A stretch of 64,000 bases of DNA from Actinoplanes missouriensis 431 (GCF_000284295.1 NC_017093.1:1426001-1490000); one strand, 5' to 3'; positions 26,062 through 35,363 are shown, counted from the stretch's first letter. The notes: generated from the letters alone by a model not told the origin. Numbers and translations are program-made.

Positions 26062-26067
26062 CCGGCG

Positions 26068-27639
26068 TCAGATCAGGCTGCTGCTGAGCGTGTAACGGCC
26101 GGGGCCCGGCACGCGTACCCGGGTCCACCGCCCCTCGGCTGCCACCGCGGCCCCGCCCGAGGCGGTCAGCGAACGGTGGTGCCGCACCCGCACGAGCACG
26201 TCCGTGCCGCCGGAGCCGGCGGCCGGGACGTCGAAGACCACCGAGGCGGCGTCCTGCCGGACCAGCACGGCCGGCGCGGTGACGAGCGGGCGGGCGCCGG
26301 TCACCGCGTACAGGCGCCAGTGGGCGTCGGTCCAGACCAGTGACAGGTACGGCAGACCACCCGTCACCAGCCGCGCCTCGGCCCGTCCCGGCCAGGCCAG
26401 TTCCGCGTCCGGCACCGCCACGAACGCGACGGCCTGCTCGTCCAGCCACTGCTGGTAGCTGGCCGCGGTCAGTTCGACGCCCGTGCCGAGCGCGCCCGGC
26501 ACGGTGGTGAAGAAGAGCGGGTTCCGGTCGATGTCGGCCTGCCGCAGCCAGCCCCGGGCCAGCGGCACGTCACCCATCGAGGCGGCCTCCCAGTAGGCCC
26601 GGGTCGGCGGGATCTCCACTCGTCCGGTCAGGCCCTCGGCGGCGAGCCGGTCGCGCAGCGGCTGGAAGTAGGCGGGGTCGGCCGTCGGGTTCCCGATGTC
26701 CCGCACGTCGTCGATCACCACCGGCGGCTGCCACCAGACCATCGCCGCGAGCAGGGCGACAAGAATCCCGGCGTGCTGTTTCTTACCGGCGTCCGGGATC
26801 TTCTTACCGGCGTCCGGGATCGCATAGGCGGCCAGGACCGGAATGCCGAACATCACCGCGAGACGTGTCGCGTTCAGCCCGACCGGCGTGTGGACCAGAG
26901 CGGCGGCGAGCACCCCGGCCGAGGAGAGCAGCGCGCCGGCCCGCACCGCGCGGATCGGCACCAGCGCGGCCACGACCAGGCCGGTCACCACCGCGCGGAT
27001 GGTGTCGGTGCGGCTGATGTTCATCCACCCGCCGTCACCGAAGAGCAGCGAGATCAGCGCCAGCGGGACGGCGGCCAGCACGGCCAGCAACAGCCCGTCG
27101 CGCCGGCGCCGGTCCAGCATCAGCGCCACCCCGGCGAGCCCGGTGAAGAGGCCGGCGACCGGGCTCGACGCGCCGGCCAGGAACGCCGCGAGCGCCGCGA
27201 GGCGGCGCAGCCTCGGCACGGTGAGCAGGACCAGCGCGGCGATGGCGAAACAGACCCCGATCCCGTACGTCACCCGCCCGCTCACCAGGTTTCCGGCGAA
27301 CCCGGCCGTCCCGAAGGCGGCGCCGAGCCACGGCCGGGCCGCTCCGGTCCGCCGGAACAGCACGGCGAGCAGCACCGAGCCCACCACCAGGGTGAGCACG
27401 CCCGTCACGCGCACGCCGAGCAGGACCATCACCGGCTGTGACACCAGGCTGTAGCCGAACTGCTCGACACCCGCGTACCAGCGCAGGTCGACCGGGGTGA
27501 AGCCGTGCCCGGCGAAGAAGTCGGCGCGCGCCACCTGGGCGGCCAGGTCCGAGCCCATCCGGGGGAGCATCAGGTAGACGACGCCGAGGATCGCCGCCAC
27601 CAGCGCGGTGATCCACTCCAGCCGGTGCCGGGCCCACAT
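26068..27639 (-). CDS. Large multi-pass membrane protein (GT-C-like)
   Basis: 523 residues: about ten hydrophobic helices in residues 8-320 and a soluble C-terminal domain from about 325 to the end (DDVRDIGNPTADPAYFQPLR, VEIPPTRAYWEAASMGDVPL). The layout, with an early extracytoplasmic loop after helix 1 and a periplasmic-type C-terminal domain, resembles polyprenyl-phosphate-sugar-using glycosyltransferases. No catalytic motif is certain. A 7-residue stretch IPDAGKK is duplicated in tandem in the loop before the last helix. It is divergent from the two GT-C genes at 27.7-30.1 kb, which suggests a shared envelope-glycan role. Confidence 0.6.
   Translation of the reverse strand: MWARHRLEWITALVAAILGVVYLMLPRMGSDLAAQVARADFFAGHGFTPVDLRWYAGVEQFGYSLVSQPVMVLLGVRVTGVLTLVVGSVLLAVLFRRTGAARPWLGAAFGTAGFAGNLVSGRVTYGIGVCFAIAALVLLTVPRLRRLAALAAFLAGASSPVAGLFTGLAGVALMLDRRRRDGLLLAVLAAVPLALISLLFGDGGWMNISRTDTIRAVVTGLVVAALVPIRAVRAGALLSSAGVLAAALVHTPVGLNATRLAVMFGIPVLAAYAIPDAGKKIPDAGKKQHAGILVALLAAMVWWQPPVVIDDVRDIGNPTADPAYFQPLRDRLAAEGLTGRVEIPPTRAYWEAASMGDVPLARGWLRQADIDRNPLFFTTVPGALGTGVELTAASYQQWLDEQAVAFVAVPDAELAWPGRAEARLVTGGLPYLSLVWTDAHWRLYAVTGARPLVTAPAVLVRQDAASVVFDVPAAGSGGTDVLVRVRHHRSLTASGGAAVAAEGRWTRVRVPGPGRYTLSSSLI
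26780..26821 (-). repeat. 21-base perfect tandem duplication
   Basis: Two identical 21-base copies encode IPDAGKK twice in the membrane protein. Perfect identity suggests a recent event. Confidence 0.95.
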
Positions 27640-27696
27640 CCCGCTGACCCTACCGGTTTCTCATAGGTAGCAGCCTGTCACGGTAGGGTCTTCGCC

Positions 27697-29103
27697 ATGC
27701 CCCGTCCGTTCCTCGTCCGATACGCGGGACTGGCAGGCAGTCTGCTGCTGGCGGTGGCCGCCTGGCTCGGCGGCGCCTCCAGCCCGTGGAAACCGAACGT
27801 GACGCCGGGCACCATCTTCGCGGGTGCGAACGGGGTGCTGCTCCCGGTCAGCTGGCTGGTCGGGACGCTGCTGCTGATCGGCGCGTGGTGGGCCGGGCGC
27901 CGGCACGTCCCGTCGGTGCGGTGGGCATTCGTGACGGCGGCCCTCTGGGCGGCGCCACTGCTGCCGTTCCTGCCACTGGCGAGCTACGACGTCTACTCGT
28001 ACGCCTGTCAGGGGTGGCAGCAGGCGGCGGGTCTCGACCCGTACCAGGGCGGTCTTGATCTTTTGGGTTGCCCCTGGCCGGACGCCGTCTCGCCGACCTG
28101 GCGGCAGACGCCGGCGCCCTACGGCCCGGTGTTTCTCGTGCTGGCGGCGCTGGCCGCGAAGCTCGGCGGCGGCTCGCTCCCGTTGACCGTCGCGCTGCTG
28201 CGGCTGATCGCGGTGATCGGCGTCGCGGTGATCGGCTGGTGCCTCCCGGTGCTGGCCCGGCGCGCCGGTGTGCCGCCGGAGCGGGCGGTCTGGTTGGTGC
28301 TGGCGTGTCCGCTCGTGCCCATTCACCTGATCTCCGGTGCGCACAACGACGCGGTCATGATCGCGCTCATCGTGGCGGGCCTGACAGTCGCCCAGGCCGC
28401 TACCACTTGGCCGAAAATGGTCGCTGCGGGCGTTCTCCTCGGGCTCGCCGTCGGGGTGAAGGCGACGGCCGTGGTGGTGCTGCCGTTCGCGCTGCTGCTC
28501 CTGCCCGGCCGCCTGTGGCAGCGGGTCCTGGCGCTCGGCGGATCGGCCCTGGCGGCGCTCGCGGGCGTCTCGCTGGTCGCCGGCCTCGGTCTCGGCTGGG
28601 TGACGGCCCTGTCCGGAAGTGGCGTGTCGGTGCAGTGGACCTCGCCACCCACCGCGGTCGGCCTCACCCTGGAGCTGCTCGGCGTGCCGAGCGCCGTGCC
28701 GGTGACCCGGGTGCTGGGAGTGATCACGCTGGCCGTGGTCCTCGTGGTGCTCTGGGTACGCGCCCTGACCCGTTCCCCCCTGCATCACGCCGGGCTGGCC
28801 CTGGCCGCGACGGTCCTGCTCGCCCCGGTGTTCCATCCCTGGTACGCGATCTGGCCGCTCGCCGTGCTCGCCGCGACGCTGCGCACCGAGACCCGCTGGC
28901 TGGTCGCCCCGTGCGCGGTGGCGGCTGCTCTCTGCCTGCCGGACGGGTACAACCTGGCCCTCGTCACCAAGGCGCAGGGTGCCGTCGGCATGACCGTGCT
29001 CGCCGGTTTTCTAGCGTGGAAAGTCCTGCATGAAGCGAAAAATAACCCTCGTCGGCCTGGTGTTGCTCACGGTGGGGGCGATCGTCCTCACCGGGCTCCG
29101 TAA
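27697..29103 (+). CDS. Polyprenol-phosphate-mannose-type mannosyltransferase (MptA/B-like, GT-C)
   Basis: A 468-residue integral membrane protein with about eleven to twelve helices. The first large loop holds SYDVYSYACQGWQQAAGLDP, matching the catalytic DxY region of MptA/MptB alpha-1,6-mannosyltransferases, which extend lipomannan cores on the outer membrane face. Later blocks ISGAHNDAVMIALIVAG and LLGLAVGVKATAVVVLP are also family-like. The 3' end overlaps the next gene by 74 bases, so the two are translationally linked. The acceptor in this organism is unknown. Confidence 0.75.
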   Translation: MPRPFLVRYAGLAGSLLLAVAAWLGGASSPWKPNVTPGTIFAGANGVLLPVSWLVGTLLLIGAWWAGRRHVPSVRWAFVTAALWAAPLLPFLPLASYDVYSYACQGWQQAAGLDPYQGGLDLLGCPWPDAVSPTWRQTPAPYGPVFLVLAALAAKLGGGSLPLTVALLRLIAVIGVAVIGWCLPVLARRAGVPPERAVWLVLACPLVPIHLISGAHNDAVMIALIVAGLTVAQAATTWPKMVAAGVLLGLAVGVKATAVVVLPFALLLLPGRLWQRVLALGGSALAALAGVSLVAGLGLGWVTALSGSGVSVQWTSPPTAVGLTLELLGVPSAVPVTRVLGVITLAVVLVVLWVRALTRSPLHHAGLALAATVLLAPVFHPWYAIWPLAVLAATLRTETRWLVAPCAVAAALCLPDGYNLALVTKAQGAVGMTVLAGFLAWKVLHEAKNNPRRPGVAHGGGDRPHRAP

Positions 29104-30148
29104 CGAGTTCTTCGACTCCAAGGTCTACCACGGCGCGGTCCAGTACTGGTTCCGCGACGGTGGCATGGTCTACGACTTCCTGCGACCGGGGACGCCGTAC
29201 GGATTCACCTATCCGCCCTTCGCCGGCCTGGTCATGGCCCCGATGGCGTACCTGCCGATCCTCGCGGTTGCGATCATCGCGACGCTGGCCACGGTCGGGA
29301 CCACGGTGCTGCTGGTGAAGTGGCTGGGCGGGTCGATCGTCAAACGGATCGGGTTCGGCGCGGCGGTCTGCCTGGCGCTGCTCTTCGAGCCGGTCCGCGA
29401 GACGATCACCTTCGGACAGGTGAACGTGCTGCTGCTCACGCTTGTCACCGCCGACATGATCTTCGGCGTGGCGCGCGGGCGGAAGTGGGCGGGCGTGGGC
29501 ATCGGCCTGGCCGTGGCGATCAAACTGACCCCCGGCGTCTTCATCCTCTATCTGCTGGTCACCCGGCGCTGGCGGGCGCTCGCCACGGCGATCGGCTCGG
29601 CGGCCGGGGCGACGCTGCTGGCCGGGGCGCTCTTCCCGGACGAGTCCCGGGAATTCTGGACGTCGGCGCTGTGGGACACCAACCGGGTGGGGCTGCTCTA
29701 CTACCTGTCCAACCAGTCCGAGCGAGGGCTGCTGGCCCGGTTGCCGATCGAGACCGTGGAGTCCAAGGTCTGGCTGGTCTGCGTGCTGGCGACGCTCGCG
29801 GCCTGGGGATGGCGGGTCTTCCGGTCGCCGGACGACGTCGTCGGCGGGCTGGCCCTCACCGGCGTGCTCGGCTGCCTGATCAGCCCGGTCACCTGGATCC
29901 ACCACTGTGTCTGGCTGCTGCCGGCGCTGATCCGCTGTGTCGACCACGGCCGCCCGTACCTCGGCATCTCCGGTTATGTCCTGATGACCTCCCACCTCAC
30001 CTGGTGGTGGGAGAAACGGCCCCGGCCGCCCCTGGAGCTGCTCGGCGGCAACATTTATGTCTGGTTCAGCCTGGCTCTGCTCTTCTGGACACCCCTCGGC
30101 ACCCGCCGTTCGTCTGAAATCCACGAGACGGACAAGATCATCGCGTAG
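29030..30148 (+). CDS. Glycosyltransferase 87 family membrane protein
   Basis: 372 residues with about nine to ten helices. It carries the GT87 (DUF2029) pattern: an acidic site in FFDSKVYHGAVQYW, then YGFTYPPFAGLVMAP, then GQVNVLLLTLVTADM and GIGLAVAIKLTPGVFILYLL. Family members (PimE-like) add alpha-mannose from polyprenol-phosphate-mannose. The start lies inside the end of the preceding GT-C gene. SPVTWIHHCVWLLPA is another typical motif. It and the previous gene probably act in consecutive glycan steps. Confidence 0.82.
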   Translation: MKRKITLVGLVLLTVGAIVLTGLRNEFFDSKVYHGAVQYWFRDGGMVYDFLRPGTPYGFTYPPFAGLVMAPMAYLPILAVAIIATLATVGTTVLLVKWLGGSIVKRIGFGAAVCLALLFEPVRETITFGQVNVLLLTLVTADMIFGVARGRKWAGVGIGLAVAIKLTPGVFILYLLVTRRWRALATAIGSAAGATLLAGALFPDESREFWTSALWDTNRVGLLYYLSNQSERGLLARLPIETVESKVWLVCVLATLAAWGWRVFRSPDDVVGGLALTGVLGCLISPVTWIHHCVWLLPALIRCVDHGRPYLGISGYVLMTSHLTWWWEKRPRPPLELLGGNIYVWFSLALLFWTPLGTRRSSEIHETDKIIA

Positions 30149-30157
30149 TCAGTGGCC

Positions 30158-32281
30158 ATGTCCATTCGCCGTACCACCTCGGCGGTTGTCTCCGTAGTGG
30201 CGGTAGCCGCGGTCGGCAGCGTGCCCACCGCGGCCGCCGCGCACGGTTACGCCAACAGCTTCGAGCGCCTCTCCACGTTCCCCGCCTACCTGAACACGTC
30301 GATCGACGACACGGCGGCCGCCGAGATCTCCACCGTCACCGAGGACGGCCGCACGGTCGTCTACACCGACAGCCCCGGCAAGCGCCTCGGCTTCGTCGAC
30401 ATCACCAACCCGTCCAAGCCGCGGCCCGCCGGTGTCCTGAGCGTCGGCGGCGAGCCCACCTCGGTCGCGCACCTGGGCCGCCTGCTGCTCGCCGGGGTCA
30501 ACACCCGGACCAGCTTCACCGAGCCGTCCGGCAAGCTCGTCGTGATCGACTCGGTCACCCGTAAGGTCGTCCGTGAGCTGGACCTCGGCGGTCAGCCGGA
30601 CTCGGTCGCGGTCGCGCCGAGCGGTCGCTACGTCGCGGTCGCCATCGAGAACGAGCGCGACGAGGACGTCAACGACGGGGCCCTCCCGCAGGCGCCGGGC
30701 GGGTGGCTCTCGGTGATCGACACCAAGACCTGGAAGGTTTCCAAGGTCTCGCTCGATGGGCTGTCGGAGGTTGCGCCGACCGACCCCGAGCCCGAGTACG
30801 TGAGCATCAACTCCCGTGACGAGGCTGTGGTGTCGTTGCAGGAGAACAACCACCTGGCCGTCGTCTCCCTCGCTTCGAAAAAGGTCGTTTCCAACTTCTC
30901 CGCTGGAAGCGTCACGGTCAGCGGTGTTGACAGGCTGGATGACGACACCATTGCGCTGAACGGCACGATCACCGCGAAGCGCGAGCCGGACGGCGTCGCC
31001 TGGATCACCGACGACCTGTTCGCCACCGCCAACGAGGGTGACTACGAGGGCGGCTCCCGCGGCTGGTCGATCTTCAACAAGAAGACCGGCAAGGTCGTCT
31101 GGGACGCCGGCAACACCCTCGAGCACATCGCCGTCGAGCACGGCCAGTACCCGGACAAGCGCTCCGACGCCAAGGGCATCGAGGTCGAGAACGTCGCGTT
31201 CGGCAAGCTCGGCGGTGTCCCGTACGTCTTCGTGAACTCGGAGCGCGGCAACTTCACCGCCGCCTACGACGTCTCCAAGCCGTCGAAGCCGAAGTTCAAA
31301 CAGCTCATGCCGACCAGCAACGCCCCCGAGGGCGTCGTCGTCGTGCCGAACCGGAACCTCGTCGTCGTCTCCAGCGAGGAGGAGGACCCGTCGATCGGCA
31401 TCCGCGGCTCTATCCAGATCTTCAAGCTGGACAACCCGGACTCCGACACTCAGATCTCCTCCACCTCCTCGATCCCGTGGGGTGCGCTCTCCGCGCTCTC
31501 CCCGGTCCCGGGCAGCTGGGACAAGCTGGTCTCGGTGACCGATTCGGTCTACACCCCGACCCGCATCCTCACCCTCTCCACCGAGGGCGTGATCTCCAAG
31601 CAGCTGACCGTGACCAAGAACGGACAGCCCATCGGGTACGACGCCGAAGGTCTCGTGGCTCGCAAGGGCGGCGGTTACTGGCTGGCCGTGGAGGGCTCCT
31701 CCTCGACGCCGAACCTTCTGGTGCGCCTCAACGCCGCCGGAGCCGTCCAGGAGGAGATCCCGCTCTCCGCCGACGTCGCCGCCACGATCACCAGCAACGG
31801 CCTGGAGGGCGTCGCCGAGACCGGCAAGTACGTCTGGGTGGCCGTCCAGCGCGCCATCAAGGGCGACCCGGCGAACACCGCCCGGATCGGCCGTTACGAC
31901 ACCACCACGAAGACCTGGTCGTGGCTGCTCTACCCGCTCGACACCGCCCCCACCGGCTGGGTCGGCCTCTCCGAGCTGGTCGCCGTCGACGGCAACACCT
32001 TCGCGGTGATCGAGCGCGACAACCAGCGCGGCACCCTCGCCGCGGTCAAGAAGATCTACACCTTCGACGTCCCGTCGTCGTGGACCGGCCTGCCGACCGT
32101 GACGAAGAAGCTGCGCAAGGACCTGCTGCCGCAGCTGAAGGCGACGAACGGCTGGGTGCAGGACAAGGTCGAAGGGCTCGCGGTGGCCGGTAACGGTCGC
32201 ACGTACGCGGTCACCGACAACGACGGCCTCGACGACGCCACCGGCGAAACCGTCTTCCTGAACCTGGGCCGCCTGCTCTGA
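30158..32281 (+). CDS. Secreted esterase-like phytase-family beta-propeller protein
   Basis: About 707 residues. A signal peptide (MSIRRTTSAVVSVVAVAAV, cleaved after AAAA) is followed by a beta-propeller. There are blocks resembling SMP-30/YVTN repeats (LDLGGQPDSVAVAPSGRYVA) and the C-terminal esterase-like activity of phytase domain (VQDKVEGLAVAGNGRTYAVT, then DNDGLDD). Many acidic loops (NERDEDVND, SSEEEDPSIG) could bind calcium. It may hydrolyse phosphate or phosphodiester bonds outside the cell; the activity is not shown. The start is either ATG 30158 or GTG 30152, directly after the GT87 gene. The signal favours either equally. A strong hairpin follows. Confidence 0.78.
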   Translation: MSIRRTTSAVVSVVAVAAVGSVPTAAAAHGYANSFERLSTFPAYLNTSIDDTAAAEISTVTEDGRTVVYTDSPGKRLGFVDITNPSKPRPAGVLSVGGEPTSVAHLGRLLLAGVNTRTSFTEPSGKLVVIDSVTRKVVRELDLGGQPDSVAVAPSGRYVAVAIENERDEDVNDGALPQAPGGWLSVIDTKTWKVSKVSLDGLSEVAPTDPEPEYVSINSRDEAVVSLQENNHLAVVSLASKKVVSNFSAGSVTVSGVDRLDDDTIALNGTITAKREPDGVAWITDDLFATANEGDYEGGSRGWSIFNKKTGKVVWDAGNTLEHIAVEHGQYPDKRSDAKGIEVENVAFGKLGGVPYVFVNSERGNFTAAYDVSKPSKPKFKQLMPTSNAPEGVVVVPNRNLVVVSSEEEDPSIGIRGSIQIFKLDNPDSDTQISSTSSIPWGALSALSPVPGSWDKLVSVTDSVYTPTRILTLSTEGVISKQLTVTKNGQPIGYDAEGLVARKGGGYWLAVEGSSSTPNLLVRLNAAGAVQEEIPLSADVAATITSNGLEGVAETGKYVWVAVQRAIKGDPANTARIGRYDTTTKTWSWLLYPLDTAPTGWVGLSELVAVDGNTFAVIERDNQRGTLAAVKKIYTFDVPSSWTGLPTVTKKLRKDLLPQLKATNGWVQDKVEGLAVAGNGRTYAVTDNDGLDDATGETVFLNLGRLL

Positions 32282-32289
32282 CGTCCTCC

Positions 32290-32323
32290 GACATGGCGCC
32301 GGTGTCTCCGCCGGCGCCATGTC
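32290..32323 (+). terminator. Hairpin terminator after the phytase-like gene
   Basis: A perfect 13-base stem, GACATGGCGCCGG / CCGGCGCCATGTC, with an 8-base loop starts 8 bases after the stop. Its right arm contains the ATG at 32319, which argues against that ATG as the start of the next gene. Confidence 0.75.
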
Positions 32324-32345
32324 GCCCGTGCTTCACTGGTGGATC

Positions 32346-32987
32346 GTGGATGTCGAGGTGCTTCCCGGGACGCCTGGCCTGACACTGGACTCGGTCGCGC
32401 ATGTCCTCGTCCCTGGTCACGGGCGTGACGCCACCGGAGCCGGCCTCAACCCGGGCGGAGCGGATCGCTGCCGGGTGGCCGCCGCCCTGGGCGTGCCCGG
32501 ACGCATCGTCTGCTCCGGGTACAAGTCGCCGATCGATCACAAAGGGACACAGTGGACGACGACGGAGGCGCCCGGTGAGATCTTCCAAGGTGTGCCCGAA
32601 GCCGACCTGATGCGCGCCTGGCTGATCGAGGCCGGCGTAGCACCACATGTCATCCGGGTGGAACGGCACTCCGTCGACACCGTGACGAACCTGCTCCGCG
32701 CCGAGCACGAGGGCCATTTCGGCGACGACCGTCCGGTGGCCGTCGTCGCCCAGCGCGGACACCTCCGCCGCATCCTGTCGGTGGTGGCGCCGCGCACGCT
32801 GCGTCGTCCGTACCTCGGGGTCGTGGTTCCCGGCGCCACTCGCGAAACCCCGCTGGCCGCGCTGGTGAGCCGCCTGATCAGCGCACGCCTGCCACCCGAT
32901 CCAGCGGCGGCAATCACCACCGCAACCCGAAGATCCCAACTGCTGTGGCGTACGGCCGAACAACTCGGCAAACGCACCTACCACTGA
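32346..32987 (+). CDS. DUF218 (YdcF/ElyC-like) protein
   Basis: About 213 residues from GTG 32346; the ATG at 32319 lies in the preceding terminator and is less likely. DUF218 blocks are VAHVLVPGHG, RCRVAAALGVPGRIVCSGYK, EADLMRAWLIEAGVAPHVIR, VERHSVDTVTNLLRA with the conserved Glu and Thr/Asn, and VAVVAQRGHLRRIL. The fold is Rossmann-like. Relatives are linked to envelope or nucleotide metabolism without a firm reaction. There is no membrane anchor, unlike SanA/ElyC. It is convergent with glnA1 across a 63-base repeat array. Confidence 0.72.
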   Translation: MDVEVLPGTPGLTLDSVAHVLVPGHGRDATGAGLNPGGADRCRVAAALGVPGRIVCSGYKSPIDHKGTQWTTTEAPGEIFQGVPEADLMRAWLIEAGVAPHVIRVERHSVDTVTNLLRAEHEGHFGDDRPVAVVAQRGHLRRILSVVAPRTLRRPYLGVVVPGATRETPLAALVSRLISARLPPDPAAAITTATRRSQLLWRTAEQLGKRTYH

Positions 32988-33010
32988 CCCCGGTTCCCCG
33001 CCCGGCGGCG

Positions 33011-33199
33011 CCCGGCCGTAGCTGAGCCACGTGATCGAGCCGGGATAGGCGTGATGGTCTACGGCTCGCAGCACCCGGCCGTAGCCCAGCCATGTGATCA
33101 AGCCGGGTTAGCCGTCGTCGTCTACGGCTCGGAGCGCCCGGCCGTTGCTTAGCCAGGTAATCATGGCGGGAGACCTGCGTGGGCTACGGCTCGCGGCTC
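33011..33199. repeat. 63-base tandem repeat, three copies
   Basis: This occupies the 364-base gap between DUF218 and glnA1. Three degenerate copies begin at 33011, 33074 and 33137. Copies 1 and 2 contain two nested inverted pairs, CCCGGC...GCCGGG and CCGTAG...CTACGG, so each can fold; copy 3 is more divergent. The array is not CRISPR-like because there are no unique spacers. It may end transcription from both sides. I see nothing else in 33200-33351. Confidence 0.85.
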
Positions 33200-33351
33200 G
33201 CTGCCCGGCGCTCGAACGGGCCAGCCGGATCGAGCGCCCGGTGCGGTCGGCTGACGCGAAACAGCGGCCACGTCGGCTGGGAGCCGAGCATGACCGCCGT
33301 TCCTGGCGTCGTGCGCACGATCAGATCAACAGGCGAACCTGCTGGTCGTCA

Positions 33352-34776
33352 CTAGACGTTGTAGTACATCTCGAACTCGTGCGGGGTCGGGCGCAGCCGG
33401 ACCGGGTCGATCTCGTTGGTGCGCTTGTAGTCGATCCACGTGGAGATCAGGTCGTCGGTGAAGACGCCACCGGCGGTGAGGAACTCGTGGTCGGCCTCGA
33501 GCGAGTTGAGCACCGCGTCGAGCGAGCCCGGCACCTGCTTGACGCTGCCCCACTCCTCCGGCGGCAGGTCGTACAGGTCCTTGTCGATCGGCGCCGGCGG
33601 CTCGATCTTGTTCTTGATGCCGTCGAGGCCCGCCATCATCTGGGCGGAGAACGCCAGGTACGGGTTCGACGACGGGTCCGGCACGCGGAACTCGACGCGC
33701 TTCGCCTTGGCGTTGCTGCCGGTCACCGGGATGCGGGTGCAGGCGGAGCGGTTGCGCTGCGAGTAGACCAGGTTGACCGGAGCCTCGTAGCCGGGCACCA
33801 GGCGCCGGTAGGAGTTGACGGTCGGGTTGGTGAACGCCAGCAGCGACGGCGCGTGGTGCAGCAGGCCACCGATGTACCACCGGGCGGTGTCGGACAGGCC
33901 CGCGTAGCCGGTCTCGTCGTAGAACAGCGGCTCGCCGGCCAGCCAGAGGCTCTGGTGGGTGTGCATGCCCGAGCCGTTGTCGCCGAAGAGCGGCTTCGGC
34001 ATGAACGTCGCCGTCTTGCCGTGCTCCCACGCGGTGTTCTTGATGATGTACTTGAACAGCTGCATCTGGTCGCCGGCGTGCAGGAGCGTCGAGAACTTGT
34101 AGTTGATCTCGCCCTGGCCCGCGGTGCCGACCTCGTGGTGCGAGCGCTCGACGGTGAAGCCGGTGTCGATCAGGCGGCGCACCATGGCGTCACGCAGGTC
34201 GGAGTAGTGGTCGACCGGGGAGACCGGGAAGTAGCCGCCCTTGTACGCGGTCTTGTAACCGCGGTTGCCGCCCTCTTCCTCGCGGCCGCTGTTCCAGGCG
34301 CCCTCGATCGAGTCGATGTAGTAGTACGCCTGGTGCGCCGAGGTCTCGTGACGGATCGAGTCGAAGATGTAGAACTCCGCCTCGGCGCCGAAGTAGGCGG
34401 TGTCGGCGATGCCACTGGAAGCCAGGTACGCCTCGGCCTTCTTCGCCACGTTCCGCGGGTCACGCGAGTAGGCCTCGCGGGTGAACGGGTCGTGGATGAA
34501 GAAGTTGAGGGCGAGAGTCTTCTGGATGCGGAACGGGTCGACGAACGCCGTGGCGACGTCGGGCAGCAGCATCATGTCGGACTCGTGGATGGCCTGGAAG
34601 CCGCGGATCGAGGACCCGTCGAAGGCGAGGCCGTCGGTCACCACACTGTCGTCGAACGACTCGACCGGGATGTTGAAGTGCTGCATCACACCCGGGAGGT
34701 CACAGAACCGTACGTCGACGAACTTGACGTCCTCGTCTTTGAGGTATCGCAGGAGTTCCTCGGGATTGGCGAACAC
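33352..34776 (-). CDS. glnA1: Glutamine synthetase type I (GlnA1), adenylylation-controlled
   Basis: The main ammonia-assimilating enzyme, a dodecamer in the cytoplasm. It has 474 residues starting at GTG 34774-34776, placed just after GGAGGA; the longer reading is untranslated leader. GS motifs are [26 protein letters not shown] (metal), [38 protein letters not shown] and [18 protein letters not shown]. Tyr402 in [11 protein letters not shown] is the adenylylation target of GlnE. A GlnR box lies about 83 bases upstream. It is divergent from the RDD gene, as I recall for M. tuberculosis Rv2219A/glnA1. Confidence 0.97.
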   Translation of the reverse strand: MFANPEELLRYLKDEDVKFVDVRFCDLPGVMQHFNIPVESFDDSVVTDGLAFDGSSIRGFQAIHESDMMLLPDVATAFVDPFRIQKTLALNFFIHDPFTREAYSRDPRNVAKKAEAYLASSGIADTAYFGAEAEFYIFDSIRHETSAHQAYYYIDSIEGAWNSGREEEGGNRGYKTAYKGGYFPVSPVDHYSDLRDAMVRRLIDTGFTVERSHHEVGTAGQGEINYKFSTLLHAGDQMQLFKYIIKNTAWEHGKTATFMPKPLFGDNGSGMHTHQSLWLAGEPLFYDETGYAGLSDTARWYIGGLLHHAPSLLAFTNPTVNSYRRLVPGYEAPVNLVYSQRNRSACTRIPVTGSNAKAKRVEFRVPDPSSNPYLAFSAQMMAGLDGIKNKIEPPAPIDKDLYDLPPEEWGSVKQVPGSLDAVLNSLEADHEFLTAGGVFTDDLISTWIDYKRTNEIDPVRLRPTPHEFEMYYNV

Positions 34777-34858
34777 ACGTCCTCCTGGCACAGTTTTCCG
34801 ATACCGGGCGGCATGGGCCGCCACCTGGCAAGGCTGGTCGCGACGTTATGGGTCGGCG

Positions 34859-34896
34859 GTTGCCCCGGCGTATCCCTATTGTTTCTGCCGTGTTAC
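34859..34896 (-). promoter_or_regulatory. GlnR box upstream of glnA1
   Basis: Read on the glnA1 strand: GTAAC-6-GAAAC-6-GATAC-6-GCAAC. This matches the actinobacterial GlnR operator (gTnAC-n6-GaAAC, repeated once) with exact 6-base spacers; only the last half-site is weak. It implies nitrogen-dependent control of glnA1. Confidence 0.82.
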
Positions 34897-34967
34897 GGAC
34901 TGGGCCGGGAGCGCACGGCTAGAGCGCGCGCTGATCACTCGGACACTATCGCGTAACCTCGGAAGAC

Positions 34968-35363
34968 GTGGCTGCTTCCGTCAACGAGTCCCCCGTCGCG
35001 CCCACGGGCCTGGAGCCTGCCGGGCTCGGCCCGCGACTGGCCGCCATTGTCATCGACTGGGTCCTCTGTCTGCTGATCGCCAGCATCTATGCCAGCCCGG
35101 CTGAGGCGGCCTGGCCGCCGGTCGTGATCCTGGTCGTGGCCAACACCTTCTTCCTCGGGCTCTTCGGCCAGACGCCGGGGATGCGCCTCACGCGCATCCG
35201 CTGTGCTTCATATCCGGACGGGGGAGTGATCGGTCTGCGCCGCGCCGCGATCCGTGGCGTGCTGCTCGGCCTTTTCATCCCCGCGATGATCATGGATGGG
35301 CAGGGGCGTGGCCTGCACGACCGCGCCGCCGGATCCATCGTGGCAGCGATCCGGCGCGGCTGA
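34968..35363 (+). CDS. RDD-family membrane protein
   Basis: 131 residues from GTG 34968. The RDD signature starts at LGPRLAAIVIDWVLCLLIAS (Arg and Asp in place). There are three helices (about 23-42, 48-66, 90-108) and the polar C-terminal motif GRGLHDRAAGSIV, which carries the usual HDR. The family's role is unclear; some members are ion exchangers. In mycobacteria an RDD gene sits at the same place beside glnA1, so this is part of the conserved block. It is followed after 46 bases by the end of the convergent collagen-like gene. Confidence 0.88.
   Translation: MAASVNESPVAPTGLEPAGLGPRLAAIVIDWVLCLLIASIYASPAEAAWPPVVILVVANTFFLGLFGQTPGMRLTRIRCASYPDGGVIGLRRAAIRGVLLGLFIPAMIMDGQGRGLHDRAAGSIVAAIRRG

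Noticed and set aside
30149-32320. A 723-codon frame antisense to the phytase-like gene
   Set aside because: The plus-strand product has a signal peptide and recognisable propeller repeats. The antisense product is Arg/Asp/Val-rich and matches nothing.
32319-32345. ATG start for the DUF218 gene
   Set aside because: It lies in the arm of a 13-base terminator hairpin; GTG 32346 is preferred, although not proven.
33011-33199. CRISPR array
   Set aside because: The whole 63-base period is repeated with no unique spacers, and no cas gene is in the window.
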